From NCBI GenBank assembly GCA_018066225.1, contig JAGHRU010000011.1, positions 1-29,087 of the forward strand: a stretch of 29,087 nt of DNA, given 5' to 3'. Positions within the stretch are counted from its first letter, which is position 1; the number at the start of each line of letters is the position of its first letter. Below are positions 20,817 through 29,018 of the stretch, piece by piece. This stretch comes from Candidatus Equimonas enterica (GTDB lineage: Bacteria; Bacteroidota; Bacteroidia; Bacteroidales; Bacteroidaceae). A program made the position numbers and the translations under genes. A model generated the notes under the pieces. The model was not told the DNA's origin, did not search any database, and was given only the letters and a program-made list of their open reading frames with translations.

Positions 20817-23603
20817 ATGACTATGGAAAAATTACTGCTTCTCGACGCTTACGCCCTCATCTACCGCGCCTACTACGGCCTCATCCGCAGTCCGCGCATC
20901 AACAGCCGAGGTGAAAACACCAGCGCCGTCTTCGGCTTCGTCTCTACGCTCGAAGACCTGCTGCGCACCGCCAAGCCCGACTACATCGCCATCGTCTTCG
21001 ACCCACCCGGCGGCACCTTCCGCCACCGCGAATACCCTGCCTACAAAGCACAGCGCGAAGAGACGCCAGAGCCCATACGCTGGGCAGTGCCACTGATTAA
21101 GGACATCGCGCGCGCCTATAATATAGCGGTCATCACCGTCGATGACTTCGAGGCCGACGACGTCATCGGCACACTGGCATGGCAAGCCGCCGACAGGGGC
21201 ATAGAGGTGGAGATGATCACGCCCGACAAAGACTACGCCCAACTCGTAAGAGCAGGCGTGACGATGTGCCGACCCGGCCACGGCGCGAAAGACATGGAGC
21301 GACTCGGCGTGAAAGAGGTGTGTGAGAAGTATCATGTCCCCTGCCCTACCCGCGTCATCGACTTGCTCGGCCTCATGGGCGACACCGCCGACAACATACC
21401 CGGCTGTCCGGGCGTAGGCCCCAAGACGGCCGAACGCCTCATCGCCGACTTCGGCTCGGTGGAAGGTCTGCTCGCCCACACCGCCGACCTCACAGGCGCA
21501 CTGCGCACCAAGGTGGAGCAAAACGCCGACCTCATCCGCCTCTCCACCCATCTGGTCACCATCCGCACCGATGTCCCCCTGAACCTCGATCTCGATGCGC
21601 TGCGACGGCGCGAGGCCGACAAGGCTGCGCTGCGCACGATTTTCGAGCGGCTGGAGTTTCGCTCCTTCGTCACGCGCTTTCTCGACGAGGCGAAGCCGAA
21701 GGCGGAAAAACAGGACGCTGCGAAGGCCGATTTCTTTGGCTTCTTTGCGGCCGAGAGTACGGAAGCGCAAAAAGAACGCACTCTCAAAGCGTTAGCAGAC
21801 ACGCCGCACGACTATCAACTCGTTGAGACAGAGGACGATGCGCGTGCGCTGTGCGAAATAATTTTGACAACCCAGACCTTCGCATTTGACACCGAGACCA
21901 CTTCGACCGACGCTATCAGTGCACGATTGGTGGGCATGAGCTTCGCTGTGGAGGGTCACCGCGCCTGGTATGTCGCCATGCCCCGAGAGGAGGCAGCAGC
22001 GCGCCGCATGGTCGCCATCTTCCGCCCCGTGCTCGAGAGTCCGCGTCACCTGAAGGTGGGACAAAACCTGAAATACGACTTCACGATGATGGCGCGCTAC
22101 GGCGTGGAGATGGCAGCCCCGATGTTTGACACCATGCTGGCTCACTACGTCGTGCAGCCCGAGCAGCGTCACGGCCTCGACCATCTTGCCGAAGTCTATC
22201 TGGGCTACGCCACCATCCGCATCGAGAGCCTCATCGGCGAGAGCGGACGCAGACAGAAGAACATGGGCGACCTCAACCCCGCCGACATCTGCGACTACGC
22301 CGCAGAAGATGCCGATGTCGCCCTCGCCCTCATGCCACGGCTCGAGAGCGAGATGCAGGAGGCTGGTGTCGTGAGCGTCTTCCGCGACATCGAGATGCCG
22401 CTCATGCCAGTGCTCGCCCGCATGGAGATGAGCGGCGTGCGCCTCGACACCGACGCGCTGCGCGCCACGGGCGACGACCTGCTCTCACGCCTGCGAAGTC
22501 TCGAAGAGGCCATCTACGCCGACGCAGGCCACGAGTTCCTGCTCACCTCGCCGCGACAGGTGGGCGTGGTGCTCTTCGAGGAGATGCAGATAGGCCACAA
22601 GTCCCACAAGCCGCGCAAGACCAAGACGGGACAGTACAGCACCTCGGAAGAAGTGCTCGAAAGCCTGCGCCACAAACATCCCATCGTAGGTAAGATATTG
22701 CAGCACAGGGCGTTGAAGAAGTTGCTTAACACCTATGTCGAAGCCCTGCCACGCCTCATCAACCCCGCCACGGGGCATATCCACACCTCCTTCAACCAGG
22801 CCGTGACCGCCACAGGACGGCTCTCGTCGTCGGGGCCCAACCTGCAAAACATCCCCGTGCGTGGCGAAGACGGCCGCGAGATACGCAAGGCCTTCGTGCC
22901 CGAGGCAGGCGAGGTGTTCTTCTCCGCCGACTACTCGCAGATAGAGTTGCGTATCATGGCCCATCTCTCGGGCGACGACGCCCTGCAACGCGACTTCCTC
23001 GACGGCCGCGACATCCATGCCGCCACCGCCGCCCGCGTCTTCCGTAAACCCCTCTCGGAGGTGACACGCGACGAACGACGCAAGGCCAAGACCGCCAACT
23101 TCGGCATCATCTACGGCATCTCTGCCTTTGGCTTGGCAGAGCGTATGGAGGTGAGCCGCAGCGAAGCCAAGGCGCTCATCGACAACTACTTCGAGACCTA
23201 TCCGCGCGTCAAAGCCTACATGGCAGAGCGCATAGCCGAAGCACGCGAAAGGGGCTACATCACCACCGCCTTTGGCCGACGACGCTATCTGCCCGACATC
23301 ACCTCCCATAACGCCACCGTCAGGGGCTATGCCGAACGCAACGCCGTCAATGCACCCATACAAGGTACGGCGGCCGACATCATCAAGATAGCCATGGTGC
23401 GCATCGACCAGCGCCTGCGTAGGGAAGGCTTGAAGGCACGCATGATACTGCAAGTGCACGACGAACTCAACTTCTCCGTACCGCCAGCCGAACTCCCTAC
23501 CCTACGCCGCCTCGTCACCGAGGAAATGGAGGCCGCCTACACCATGCAGGTGCCGCTCGTAGCCGACTGTGGCGAGGGAGACAACTGGCTGCAAGCGCAC
23601 TAA
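20817..23603 (+). CDS. polA: DNA polymerase I
   Basis: Repair and Okazaki-fragment polymerase of 928 aa. The 5'-3' exonuclease (about 1-290) has LLLDAYALIYRAYYG, FEADDVIGTLA and DKDYAQLV, with GLMGDTADNIPGCPGVGPKTA for the helix-hairpin-helix region. The 3'-5' proofreading domain is intact, with D358-T-E360. In the polymerase domain motif A is DYSQIELR (D705), motif B RRKAKTANFGIIYG, and motif C QVHDE (D882). ATGs at 20817 and 20823 are both possible starts. rpoN follows 11 nt after the stop. Confidence 0.97.
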   Translation: MTMEKLLLLDAYALIYRAYYGLIRSPRINSRGENTSAVFGFVSTLEDLLRTAKPDYIAIVFDPPGGTFRHREYPAYKAQREETPEPIRWAVPLIKDIARAYNIAVITVDDFEADDVIGTLAWQAADRGIEVEMITPDKDYAQLVRAGVTMCRPGHGAKDMERLGVKEVCEKYHVPCPTRVIDLLGLMGDTADNIPGCPGVGPKTAERLIADFGSVEGLLAHTADLTGALRTKVEQNADLIRLSTHLVTIRTDVPLNLDLDALRRREADKAALRTIFERLEFRSFVTRFLDEAKPKAEKQDAAKADFFGFFAAESTEAQKERTLKALADTPHDYQLVETEDDARALCEIILTTQTFAFDTETTSTDAISARLVGMSFAVEGHRAWYVAMPREEAAARRMVAIFRPVLESPRHLKVGQNLKYDFTMMARYGVEMAAPMFDTMLAHYVVQPEQRHGLDHLAEVYLGYATIRIESLIGESGRRQKNMGDLNPADICDYAAEDADVALALMPRLESEMQEAGVVSVFRDIEMPLMPVLARMEMSGVRLDTDALRATGDDLLSRLRSLEEAIYADAGHEFLLTSPRQVGVVLFEEMQIGHKSHKPRKTKTGQYSTSEEVLESLRHKHPIVGKILQHRALKKLLNTYVEALPRLINPATGHIHTSFNQAVTATGRLSSSGPNLQNIPVRGEDGREIRKAFVPEAGEVFFSADYSQIELRIMAHLSGDDALQRDFLDGRDIHAATAARVFRKPLSEVTRDERRKAKTANFGIIYGISAFGLAERMEVSRSEAKALIDNYFETYPRVKAYMAERIAEARERGYITTAFGRRRYLPDITSHNATVRGYAERNAVNAPIQGTAADIIKIAMVRIDQRLRREGLKARMILQVHDELNFSVPPAELPTLRRLVTEEMEAAYTMQVPLVADCGEGDNWLQAH

Positions 23604-23614
23604 CGACAAACGCC

Positions 23615-25027
23615 ATGAAACAAACCCTCGAACAACAGCAGACACAGCGGCAGGTGCAGACGGCGCGCGCCATGCAGGTGCTGCTCTCTTCGCTGCTGGA
23701 AATGCCCATCACCGACCTTGCCCAGCGCGTGGAGCGAGAACTCCTCGACAATCCCGCTCTCGAAGCCGACAGCGAGGCCGACGAGGCCTTCGCCGAGCCC
23801 ACGACACCCGATGCCGATGCGCTCGACGACTACCGCGTGGAAGACGACATACCCGAAGACATACTCCAACGCCGCCGCGACGACGAAGACCGCCGCCAGC
23901 GCCAGATAGTGGCCACGGAGTCCATGCTCGACGGCATCTACGCACAGGTGGCCGAACTCGGGCTCTCGCCCAGAGAAGAAGCCGTCATGCGCTACCTCAT
24001 AGGCTCTCTCGACGCACACGGCTTCATCGACCGCGACACCGCGACCATCGTCGATGAACTCGCCTTCTCGGAGTATATCGACACCGACGAGGCCACCGTG
24101 GAACGGCTGCTCGGCCTGCTCCACCACTTCGACCCCATAGGACTTGGCACACGCGGTGTGAGAGACTGCCTGCTCGTACAACTCGACAGCCTGCCGCCCA
24201 GCCCCGAAGTGGCCACGGCACGACGCATCATAGCCGACCACTACGACGCCTTTCTCCACCAGCAGTGGGACGCCATCGCCACGCTCATGGCCATCGACGC
24301 CGACGCTTTCGCCCGCGCCACGGCCATCATCCGCCGCCTCAACCCACGCCCCGCCAATGGGCTCGGCGGCAGCGGCCCTGTGCAGACCCTCGTCCCCGAC
24401 TTCACCCTCAGCGCAGAGGACGGGCGCATCGACATACAGCAAAACACCCGCGCCATACCCGCCATACGCCTCAGCACCGCCTACACCGACCTCGTGGCGC
24501 AGGAGCCACGCGGCGACAAGGCCGCCCGCGATGCCTACACCATAGCCCGCGACAAGGTGCTATCCGCGCAGACCTTCATCGAGGGACTGCGCCGCCGCCA
24601 GAGCACCTTGCAGCGCATCATGACCGCCATCGTACGCCGCCAGCGCGACTTCTTCCTCTCGGACGACAACGACGAGATGATACAGCCGCTGACGCTGCGC
24701 GAAGTGGCAGAGACGGCAGAGGTCGATGTCAGCACCGTCTCCCGCGCCGTGGGCACAAAGTATGTGCAGACCCCCTACGGCATCTATCCGCTGCGCCGCT
24801 TCTTCGAGAGCAGTTTCACGGCCGCCGACGGCACCACCGTAGCCGCCCGCAAGGCCAAGGCAGCGTTGAAGGCCCTCGTCGCCACCGAAGACCCGCACCA
24901 CCCCATGAACGACGACGCGCTCGCCGCTGCCCTCAAAGCCCAAGGCTACACGCTCTCGCGACGCACCGTGGCCAAATATCGCGGACTGCTCGGCATACCG
25001 CCCTCCACCCTCCGCAGCCATCAGTAG
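23615..25027 (+). CDS. rpoN: RNA polymerase sigma-54 factor
   Basis: Alternative sigma factor that needs an AAA+ activator. 470 aa. Region I is glutamine-rich and recognisable (TLEQQQTQRQVQTARAMQVLLSSLLEMP), followed by an acidic region II, the core-binding domain (ELLDNPALE; ESMLDGIYAQ; FDPIGLGTRGVRDCLLVQL) and the DNA-binding C-terminus with LTLREVAETAEVDVSTVSRAVGTKYVQTPYGIYPLRRFF. The RpoN box reads SRRTVAKYR at 448-456; the usual first residue is Ala. It sits between polA and a PAP2-like gene in a closely spaced group. Confidence 0.96.
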   Translation: MKQTLEQQQTQRQVQTARAMQVLLSSLLEMPITDLAQRVERELLDNPALEADSEADEAFAEPTTPDADALDDYRVEDDIPEDILQRRRDDEDRRQRQIVATESMLDGIYAQVAELGLSPREEAVMRYLIGSLDAHGFIDRDTATIVDELAFSEYIDTDEATVERLLGLLHHFDPIGLGTRGVRDCLLVQLDSLPPSPEVATARRIIADHYDAFLHQQWDAIATLMAIDADAFARATAIIRRLNPRPANGLGGSGPVQTLVPDFTLSAEDGRIDIQQNTRAIPAIRLSTAYTDLVAQEPRGDKAARDAYTIARDKVLSAQTFIEGLRRRQSTLQRIMTAIVRRQRDFFLSDDNDEMIQPLTLREVAETAEVDVSTVSRAVGTKYVQTPYGIYPLRRFFESSFTAADGTTVAARKAKAALKALVATEDPHHPMNDDALAAALKAQGYTLSRRTVAKYRGLLGIPPSTLRSHQ

Positions 25028-25042
25028 CCCCCTACCACGTCT

Positions 25043-25660
25043 ATGAACAACAAATATATCGTCCTCACGGCGCAGGTCATCAGCCTGCTGTATTCGCCGT
25101 TTTACCTGCCAGTATTCGCGTTTCTCGCCGTCTTTGCCTTCTCTTACCTCAACACCTTCCCGTGGCAAGCCAAGGCGCTCATCACCGTCATCGTCTATCT
25201 CTTCACGGTGCTGCTGCCGCGACTGGGCATCAAGCTCTACCGCCGCAGCAACGGCTGGACGCGCCACCAACTCTCGGCACGCCACCGCCGCGTCGTGCCC
25301 TACTTCATCTGCATCCTGCACTACAGCCTCCTGCTGCTGCTGCTCGACCACTACCACATGCCGCAGTTTACGCGCAGCATCATCATCGGCGCACTGGCCA
25401 TACAGATTGTATGCGCCGCCATCAATGCGTGGATGAAGATATCGACCCACGCCGCTGCCGCAGGTGGCGTCATCGGTGCGCTGCTGGCCTTCTCCATGAT
25501 CTTCAACTTCGACCCCACGGGCTGGCTCTGCCTCACCGTGCTCATGGCAGGCGCAGTGTGCACCTCGCGCATGATACTCCGCCAACACACGCTCCACGAG
25601 ATATGGCTCGGCGTCGTGGTGGGACTCATCTGCGGCTGGACAGCCGTCATCGTCAATTGA
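25043..25660 (+). CDS. PAP2-family-like integral membrane phosphatase
   Basis: 205 aa with about five to six hydrophobic segments. A diverged lipid-phosphatase signature can be read: KLYRR…ARHRRVVP in the first motif region, STHAAAAGG (H136) in place of PSGHA, and SRMILRQHTLHEIWLG (R176, H182, E186) for the SRxxxxxHxxxD motif, with Glu instead of Asp at the end. The family dephosphorylates lipid-linked or lipid phosphates such as undecaprenyl diphosphate. The changed second motif leaves activity uncertain. It starts 15 nt after rpoN and is probably in the polA-rpoN transcript. Confidence 0.82.
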   Translation: MNNKYIVLTAQVISLLYSPFYLPVFAFLAVFAFSYLNTFPWQAKALITVIVYLFTVLLPRLGIKLYRRSNGWTRHQLSARHRRVVPYFICILHYSLLLLLLDHYHMPQFTRSIIIGALAIQIVCAAINAWMKISTHAAAAGGVIGALLAFSMIFNFDPTGWLCLTVLMAGAVCTSRMILRQHTLHEIWLGVVVGLICGWTAVIVN

Positions 25661-25696
25661 GGCTAATCTATTCAACCTATAATAATCATAACCCCT

Positions 25697-26206
25697 ATGA
25701 CTCCCCTCGTTAGCATCATCATGGGCAGCACCAGCGACCTGCCCGTCATGGAGAAGGCGTGCAAGCAGCTCGACGCCCTCGCCATCCCCTTTGAAGTCAC
25801 CGCCCTCTCGGCCCACCGCACGCCAGAGGCCGTAGAGACCTTTGCCCGCACCGCCCGAGAGCGCGGCGTGCGTGTCATCATAGCAGGCGCAGGCATGGCA
25901 GCCGCACTGCCCGGCGTCATCGCCGCCAGCACCACACTGCCCGTCATCGGCGTGCCCATCAAGGGCATGCTCGACGGCCTCGATGCCCTGCTCTCCATCG
26001 TGCAGATGCCGCCCGGTATCCCCACCGCCACCGTGGGCATCAACGGCGCACAAAATGCCGCCATCCTCGCCGCACAGATGCTCGCCCTCGCCGACGCAGA
26101 CATCGCAGCGCGCGTGGCAGCACACAAGGCGACGCTCAAGGACAAGATAGTAAAGGCAAATGCCGAACTCGCTACGCTGGACTACGCCCATCTCGTCAAA
26201 TCCTAA
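25697..26206 (+). CDS. purE: N5-carboxyaminoimidazole ribonucleotide mutase (PurE)
   Basis: Purine biosynthesis enzyme converting N5-CAIR to CAIR. 169 aa. The opening VSIIMGSTSDLPVM and SAHRTP (His40) are the substrate-binding motifs of class I PurE; the GAGMAAALPGV and VPI..G..DGLDALLSIVQMPPGIPTATV segments complete the fold. It begins 36 nt after the PAP2-like gene and its stop is 4 nt before the ispG start, so it is likely co-expressed with ispG. Confidence 0.97.
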   Translation: MTPLVSIIMGSTSDLPVMEKACKQLDALAIPFEVTALSAHRTPEAVETFARTARERGVRVIIAGAGMAAALPGVIAASTTLPVIGVPIKGMLDGLDALLSIVQMPPGIPTATVGINGAQNAAILAAQMLALADADIAARVAAHKATLKDKIVKANAELATLDYAHLVKS

Positions 26207-26210
26207 CGCC

Positions 26211-27992
26211 ATGCTCTTCAACTACACCCCACGCACGACCCACGAAGTCCGCATCAGCACGACACCGCTGGGCGGTGGCCACCCGCTGCGTTTGCAGTCC
26301 ATGACCACCTGCGCCACCACCGACACCGAAGGCTGCGTGGCGCAGTGCATCCGCATCATCGAGGCAGGCGCAGACTACGTACGCCTCACCACCCAAGGCC
26401 GCCGCGAAGCCGAGAACCTGCGCAATATCCGCGACGCCCTGCGCAGCCGTGGCTACACCACGCCCCTTGTGGCCGACGTACACTTCAACCCCAACGTGGC
26501 CGACATAGCCGCCACCATCGTGGAGAAGGTGCGCATCAACCCGGGCAACTACATCGACCCTGCCCGCACCTTCCGCCATCTGGCGTACACCCCCGAGGAG
26601 TACGCCGCCGAACTCGCTCGGCTGCGCGACCGCTTCTGCCGCCTGCTGAGCATCTGCCGCGAGCACGGCACCGCGCTGCGTATCGGCGTAAACCACGGCA
26701 GCCTCAGCGACCGCATCATGTCGCACTACGGCGACACGCCCGAGGGCATCGTGGAGAGTTGCATGGAGTTTCTGCGCATCTGCCAGAGCGAGCACTTCCC
26801 CGATGTGGCCGTCAGCATCAAGGCCTCCAACACCGTCGTCATGGTGCAGAGCGTGCGCCTGCTGGTGGAGACGATGGCGCGTGAGGGCATGGACTATCCG
26901 CTCCACCTCGGCGTCACCGAGGCTGGCGAAGGCGAAGACGGGCGCATCAAGAGCGCGGCTGGCATCGGTGCGCTGCTCGCCGACGGCATCGGCGACACCA
27001 TCCGCGTGAGCCTGAGCGAAGCCCCCGAGGCAGAAGTCCCCGTGGCCTACGCGCTGGCCTCCTACATCGCCCGTACACGCTCCGGGCACGACCACATCCC
27101 CGCCGTCGCAGCCCCCGAGTTTGTGTGGACGAAGCCTGTGCGCCGTCCCACCTGCCGCGTAGGTCGCATCGGCGGCGGACAAGTGCCTGTGGTGGTCACG
27201 CCCCGAAAGGTGGTGGCGGCGGCCGAGACCGAGCAGCCCCGCGCCGACTACACCCTCGATACCCACCCGTGTCTGCGCCCCGACCAGCTGATGTTTGCCG
27301 CCGAGGCGGTGCAACGGGCAAAGCGTGAGGGTGGGGGCGTCGTCTTCCTCACGCTGACCTATCCGCTGCTCACCGACGAGGTACGCGCCTGCCTCGCCCA
27401 GCATCCCGAGATAGTGGTGCTGGCAGAGACGCTGCACAGCAATCCTACGGGCGAACTCCGCGCCATCGTCCACGACCTGTGGCGGCATCGCCTCACCAAT
27501 CCCGTGGTGGTGCATCTGCACTATGGCTTTGCCGACAAGCAGGACTTCGCCATCGCCGCTGCTGCCGACGCCAGTGCCCTCTTCTTCGACGGCCTCGCCG
27601 ACGGCCTGATGCTCACCTGTGGCACGCCCGATGCCGACCCCGAGGGGGTAGGGGAGCGTCTCTCCTTTGCCGTGCTGCAAGCCACGCGTCAGCGTCAGAC
27701 CAAGACGGAGTACATCTCATGTCCGGGCTGCGGCCGCACGCTCTACGACCTGCGCAGCACCATCGCCCGCATCAAGGCCGCCACGCAGCACCTGACGGGG
27801 CTCAAGATAGGCATCATGGGCTGCATCGTCAATGGCCCGGGCGAGATGGCCGATGCCGACTACGGCTATGTCGGCGCAGGCCCATCGCGCGTCAGCCTCT
27901 ATCGCGGCAAGACCTGCGTGGAGAAGAACATCCCCGAAGCCGACGCCGTGGCCCATCTGCTCGCCCTCATCGAGGCCGACCAGAGGCCGTAG
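26211..27992 (+). CDS. ispG: IspG (GcpE), 4-hydroxy-3-methylbut-2-enyl diphosphate synthase, long form
   Basis: Iron-sulfur enzyme of the MEP isoprenoid pathway. 593 aa, far longer than the roughly 370 aa of the E. coli enzyme, because of the central insert domain seen in Bacteroidota, Chlamydia and plants. The TIM-barrel part opens LRLQSMTTCATTDTE and includes LVADVHFNPNVA, KVRINPGNY and RIGVNHGSLSDRI. The cluster ligands are C504 and C507 (SCPGCGRTLYDL) and C538 (MGCIVNGPGE, E545). The start at 26211 is 4 nt after purE; an in-frame ATG at 26160 lies inside purE and is not needed. A 17-bp terminator follows. Confidence 0.97.
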   Translation: MLFNYTPRTTHEVRISTTPLGGGHPLRLQSMTTCATTDTEGCVAQCIRIIEAGADYVRLTTQGRREAENLRNIRDALRSRGYTTPLVADVHFNPNVADIAATIVEKVRINPGNYIDPARTFRHLAYTPEEYAAELARLRDRFCRLLSICREHGTALRIGVNHGSLSDRIMSHYGDTPEGIVESCMEFLRICQSEHFPDVAVSIKASNTVVMVQSVRLLVETMAREGMDYPLHLGVTEAGEGEDGRIKSAAGIGALLADGIGDTIRVSLSEAPEAEVPVAYALASYIARTRSGHDHIPAVAAPEFVWTKPVRRPTCRVGRIGGGQVPVVVTPRKVVAAAETEQPRADYTLDTHPCLRPDQLMFAAEAVQRAKREGGGVVFLTLTYPLLTDEVRACLAQHPEIVVLAETLHSNPTGELRAIVHDLWRHRLTNPVVVHLHYGFADKQDFAIAAAADASALFFDGLADGLMLTCGTPDADPEGVGERLSFAVLQATRQRQTKTEYISCPGCGRTLYDLRSTIARIKAATQHLTGLKIGIMGCIVNGPGEMADADYGYVGAGPSRVSLYRGKTCVEKNIPEADAVAHLLALIEADQRP

Positions 27993-28013
27993 GCCGCCGA
28001 TTTCGCCTCCTAA

Positions 28014-28062
28014 CGCAATGCTCCCCGAAGCCTGTCATCGACGGACTTCGGGGAGCATTGCG
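28014..28062. terminator. Terminator hairpin after ispG
   Basis: CGCAATGCTCCCCGAAG (28014-28030) pairs perfectly with 28046-28062 around a 15-nt loop, 21 nt past the ispG stop. No long U tract follows on the plus strand. Confidence 0.8.
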
Positions 28063-28083
28063 GAGGGTGGGGGAGGGGTTTGA

Positions 28084-28104
28084 CCCAGCAGCAAAACTGC
28101 TGGG
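28084..28104. other. Small perfect hairpin downstream of an orphan promoter
   Basis: CCCAGCAG/CTGCTGGG closes a 5-nt loop. On the minus strand it would fall within the first 30 nt of a transcript from the promoter at 28116-28123. Confidence 0.5.
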
Positions 28105-28115
28105 AACAGTGGCGG

Positions 28116-28123
28116 CAAAGGTA
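28116..28123 (-). promoter_or_regulatory. Orphan -7 promoter element with no gene behind it
   Basis: The minus strand reads TACCTTTGC, identical to the tsaE and mnmG promoters. Downstream there is no ORF, only the hairpins at 28104-28084 and 28062-28014 before the end of ispG. Confidence 0.45.
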
Positions 28124-28170
28124 CACAGCCCTGCCCACACGCGGGCATATCCTCGTCTATAAGCGTAGAA

Positions 28171-28461
28171 TTAAGACAATTCTTCCTGCATAGACTGAAC
28201 ATAATAGTCAAGGTCAGCAGGAACTGCAAGGGGATTGAAAGACAATAGGCTTATGGCACAACTTAAAAGATAATCATCAGGCAACAAGCCATAATAGCAA
28301 GACTGGACGACGAGTGTTTCTGGATCATTCATAACCTTATGGTGTATAGGCACATTAGGATTTTTTTCTTTGTAATGCCCACCCGTGCCAACTTCCAAGA
28401 ATGAGAATTACAGTTCTATTTCCTTCGTGATTAGATAAACTCCAGGTTTGTCTGGCAACAT
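28171..28461 (-). pseudogene. Unidentified small gene interrupted by an in-frame stop
   Basis: From ATG at 28461 the frame reads MLPDKPGVYLITKEIEL, a TAA, then FSFLEVGTGGHYKEKNPNVP and on in the same frame to SMQEELS and a stop at 28171: 96 codons with one stop at codon 18. A TACCTTTGC promoter (28497-28504) stands 36 nt upstream, so the whole frame looks like one gene. The downstream part alone could be translated from a TTG at 28398 (75 aa). Composition is much lower in GC than the rest of the window. A sequencing error, a true nonsense mutation or local frameshifts could explain it. I do not recognise the family. Confidence 0.5.
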
Positions 28462-28496
28462 AGAGCAACTGCTTTTTAATGTAGCGATAGATATGG

Positions 28497-28504
28497 CAAA
28501 GGTA
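28497..28504 (-). promoter_or_regulatory. -7 element of the interrupted small gene
   Basis: The minus strand reads TACCTTTGC, placed as at the confirmed genes of this window. The 385 nt from 28462 to 28846 hold otherwise only the repeat copy at 28601-28640 and the hairpin at 28765-28818. Confidence 0.5.
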
Positions 28505-28600
28505 CGCTTTTTATGGCAAACCACCAAATCCTCGCGCACATTTTCGGTCATTTGTGGCAATTCCTTCTCCGCCGTTTTCGTGCATCAACAGATGGGGCGC

Positions 28601-28640
28601 ACGACAAGCACAGATGGTTCGCACGGCTTGCGCTTGTCGT
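28601..28640. repeat. Degenerate GGGCAGAC-family palindrome, copy E
   Basis: ACGACAAGC (28601-28609) pairs with GCTTGTCGT (28632-28640). The interior contains ACAGATGGTTCGCACGG, whose GGTTCGCACG resembles the loop of copy C. The central GGGCAGAC core has decayed. Confidence 0.5.
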
Positions 28641-28764
28641 TTGGACGATTTGCGCAGCGAAAACTTTGATGTGTAGGAAAAATTGGGGGGGAACCAAGAC
28701 TGGCGGCACGCCCTACGGGAAAAAGGAGAGCGACGACTGCATCAGTTTCCACTCGGGGCGACCT

Positions 28765-28818
28765 AACGAGAGAAGCCACCCGACGCGCCTGTGTGCTCAT
28801 CGGGTGGCTTCTCTCGTT
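28765..28818 (-). terminator. Terminator after the 54-aa peptide gene
   Basis: AACGAGAGAAGCCACCCGA (28765-28783) pairs perfectly with 28800-28818 (19 bp, 16-nt loop). It lies 28 nt beyond the stop of the minus-strand peptide gene. Confidence 0.75.
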
Positions 28819-28846
28819 GTGTTAAGGCGTATCTACCACGGCGTAG

Positions 28847-29011
28847 CTACCACGCCTCGCCGTAGCCTTCGTCGTCGCTGTATGGGTTTTCTTCCTCGGA
28901 CACGGTCTCGCCTTTATAGATGTCGAGGCCATCGGGGTTGCTCAGGCAGAGTATATCGGCTGTCTCCACTGGCATCGCCTTCATCTTCGGGGTGATATAG
29001 GTCTTCTTCAT
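28847..29011 (-). CDS. 54-aa peptide, MKKTYITPKM type
   Basis: A short ORF starting MKKTYITPKMKAMPVETADI, then LCLSNPD and an acidic, Tyr- and Gly-containing tail ending GYGEAW. The opening MKKxYIxPxM…V.xxxxLLxxS is one I recall in many short, uncharacterised Bacteroidota peptides, often with an acidic tail; not verified here. It begins 7 nt after the stop of an upstream frame and ends 28 nt before a terminator, so it is the last gene of a minus-strand operon that enters the window from the right. It has no hydrophobic signal peptide. The role is unknown; a leader-type precursor peptide is one possibility. Confidence 0.7.
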   Translation of the reverse strand: MKKTYITPKMKAMPVETADILCLSNPDGLDIYKGETVSEEENPYSDDEGYGEAW

Positions 29012-29018
29012 TGTGCGC

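Noticed and set aside
24560..26221. 553-codon minus-strand frame across rpoN, the PAP2-like gene and purE
   Set aside because: It spans three recognisable genes on the other strand and has a Gly/Glu/Asp/His-rich shadow composition.
28513..28995. 160-codon plus-strand frame in the right end
   Set aside because: It crosses the repeat copy and the 19-bp terminator and is antisense to the 54-aa peptide gene; composition is Arg/Ser-rich shadow type.
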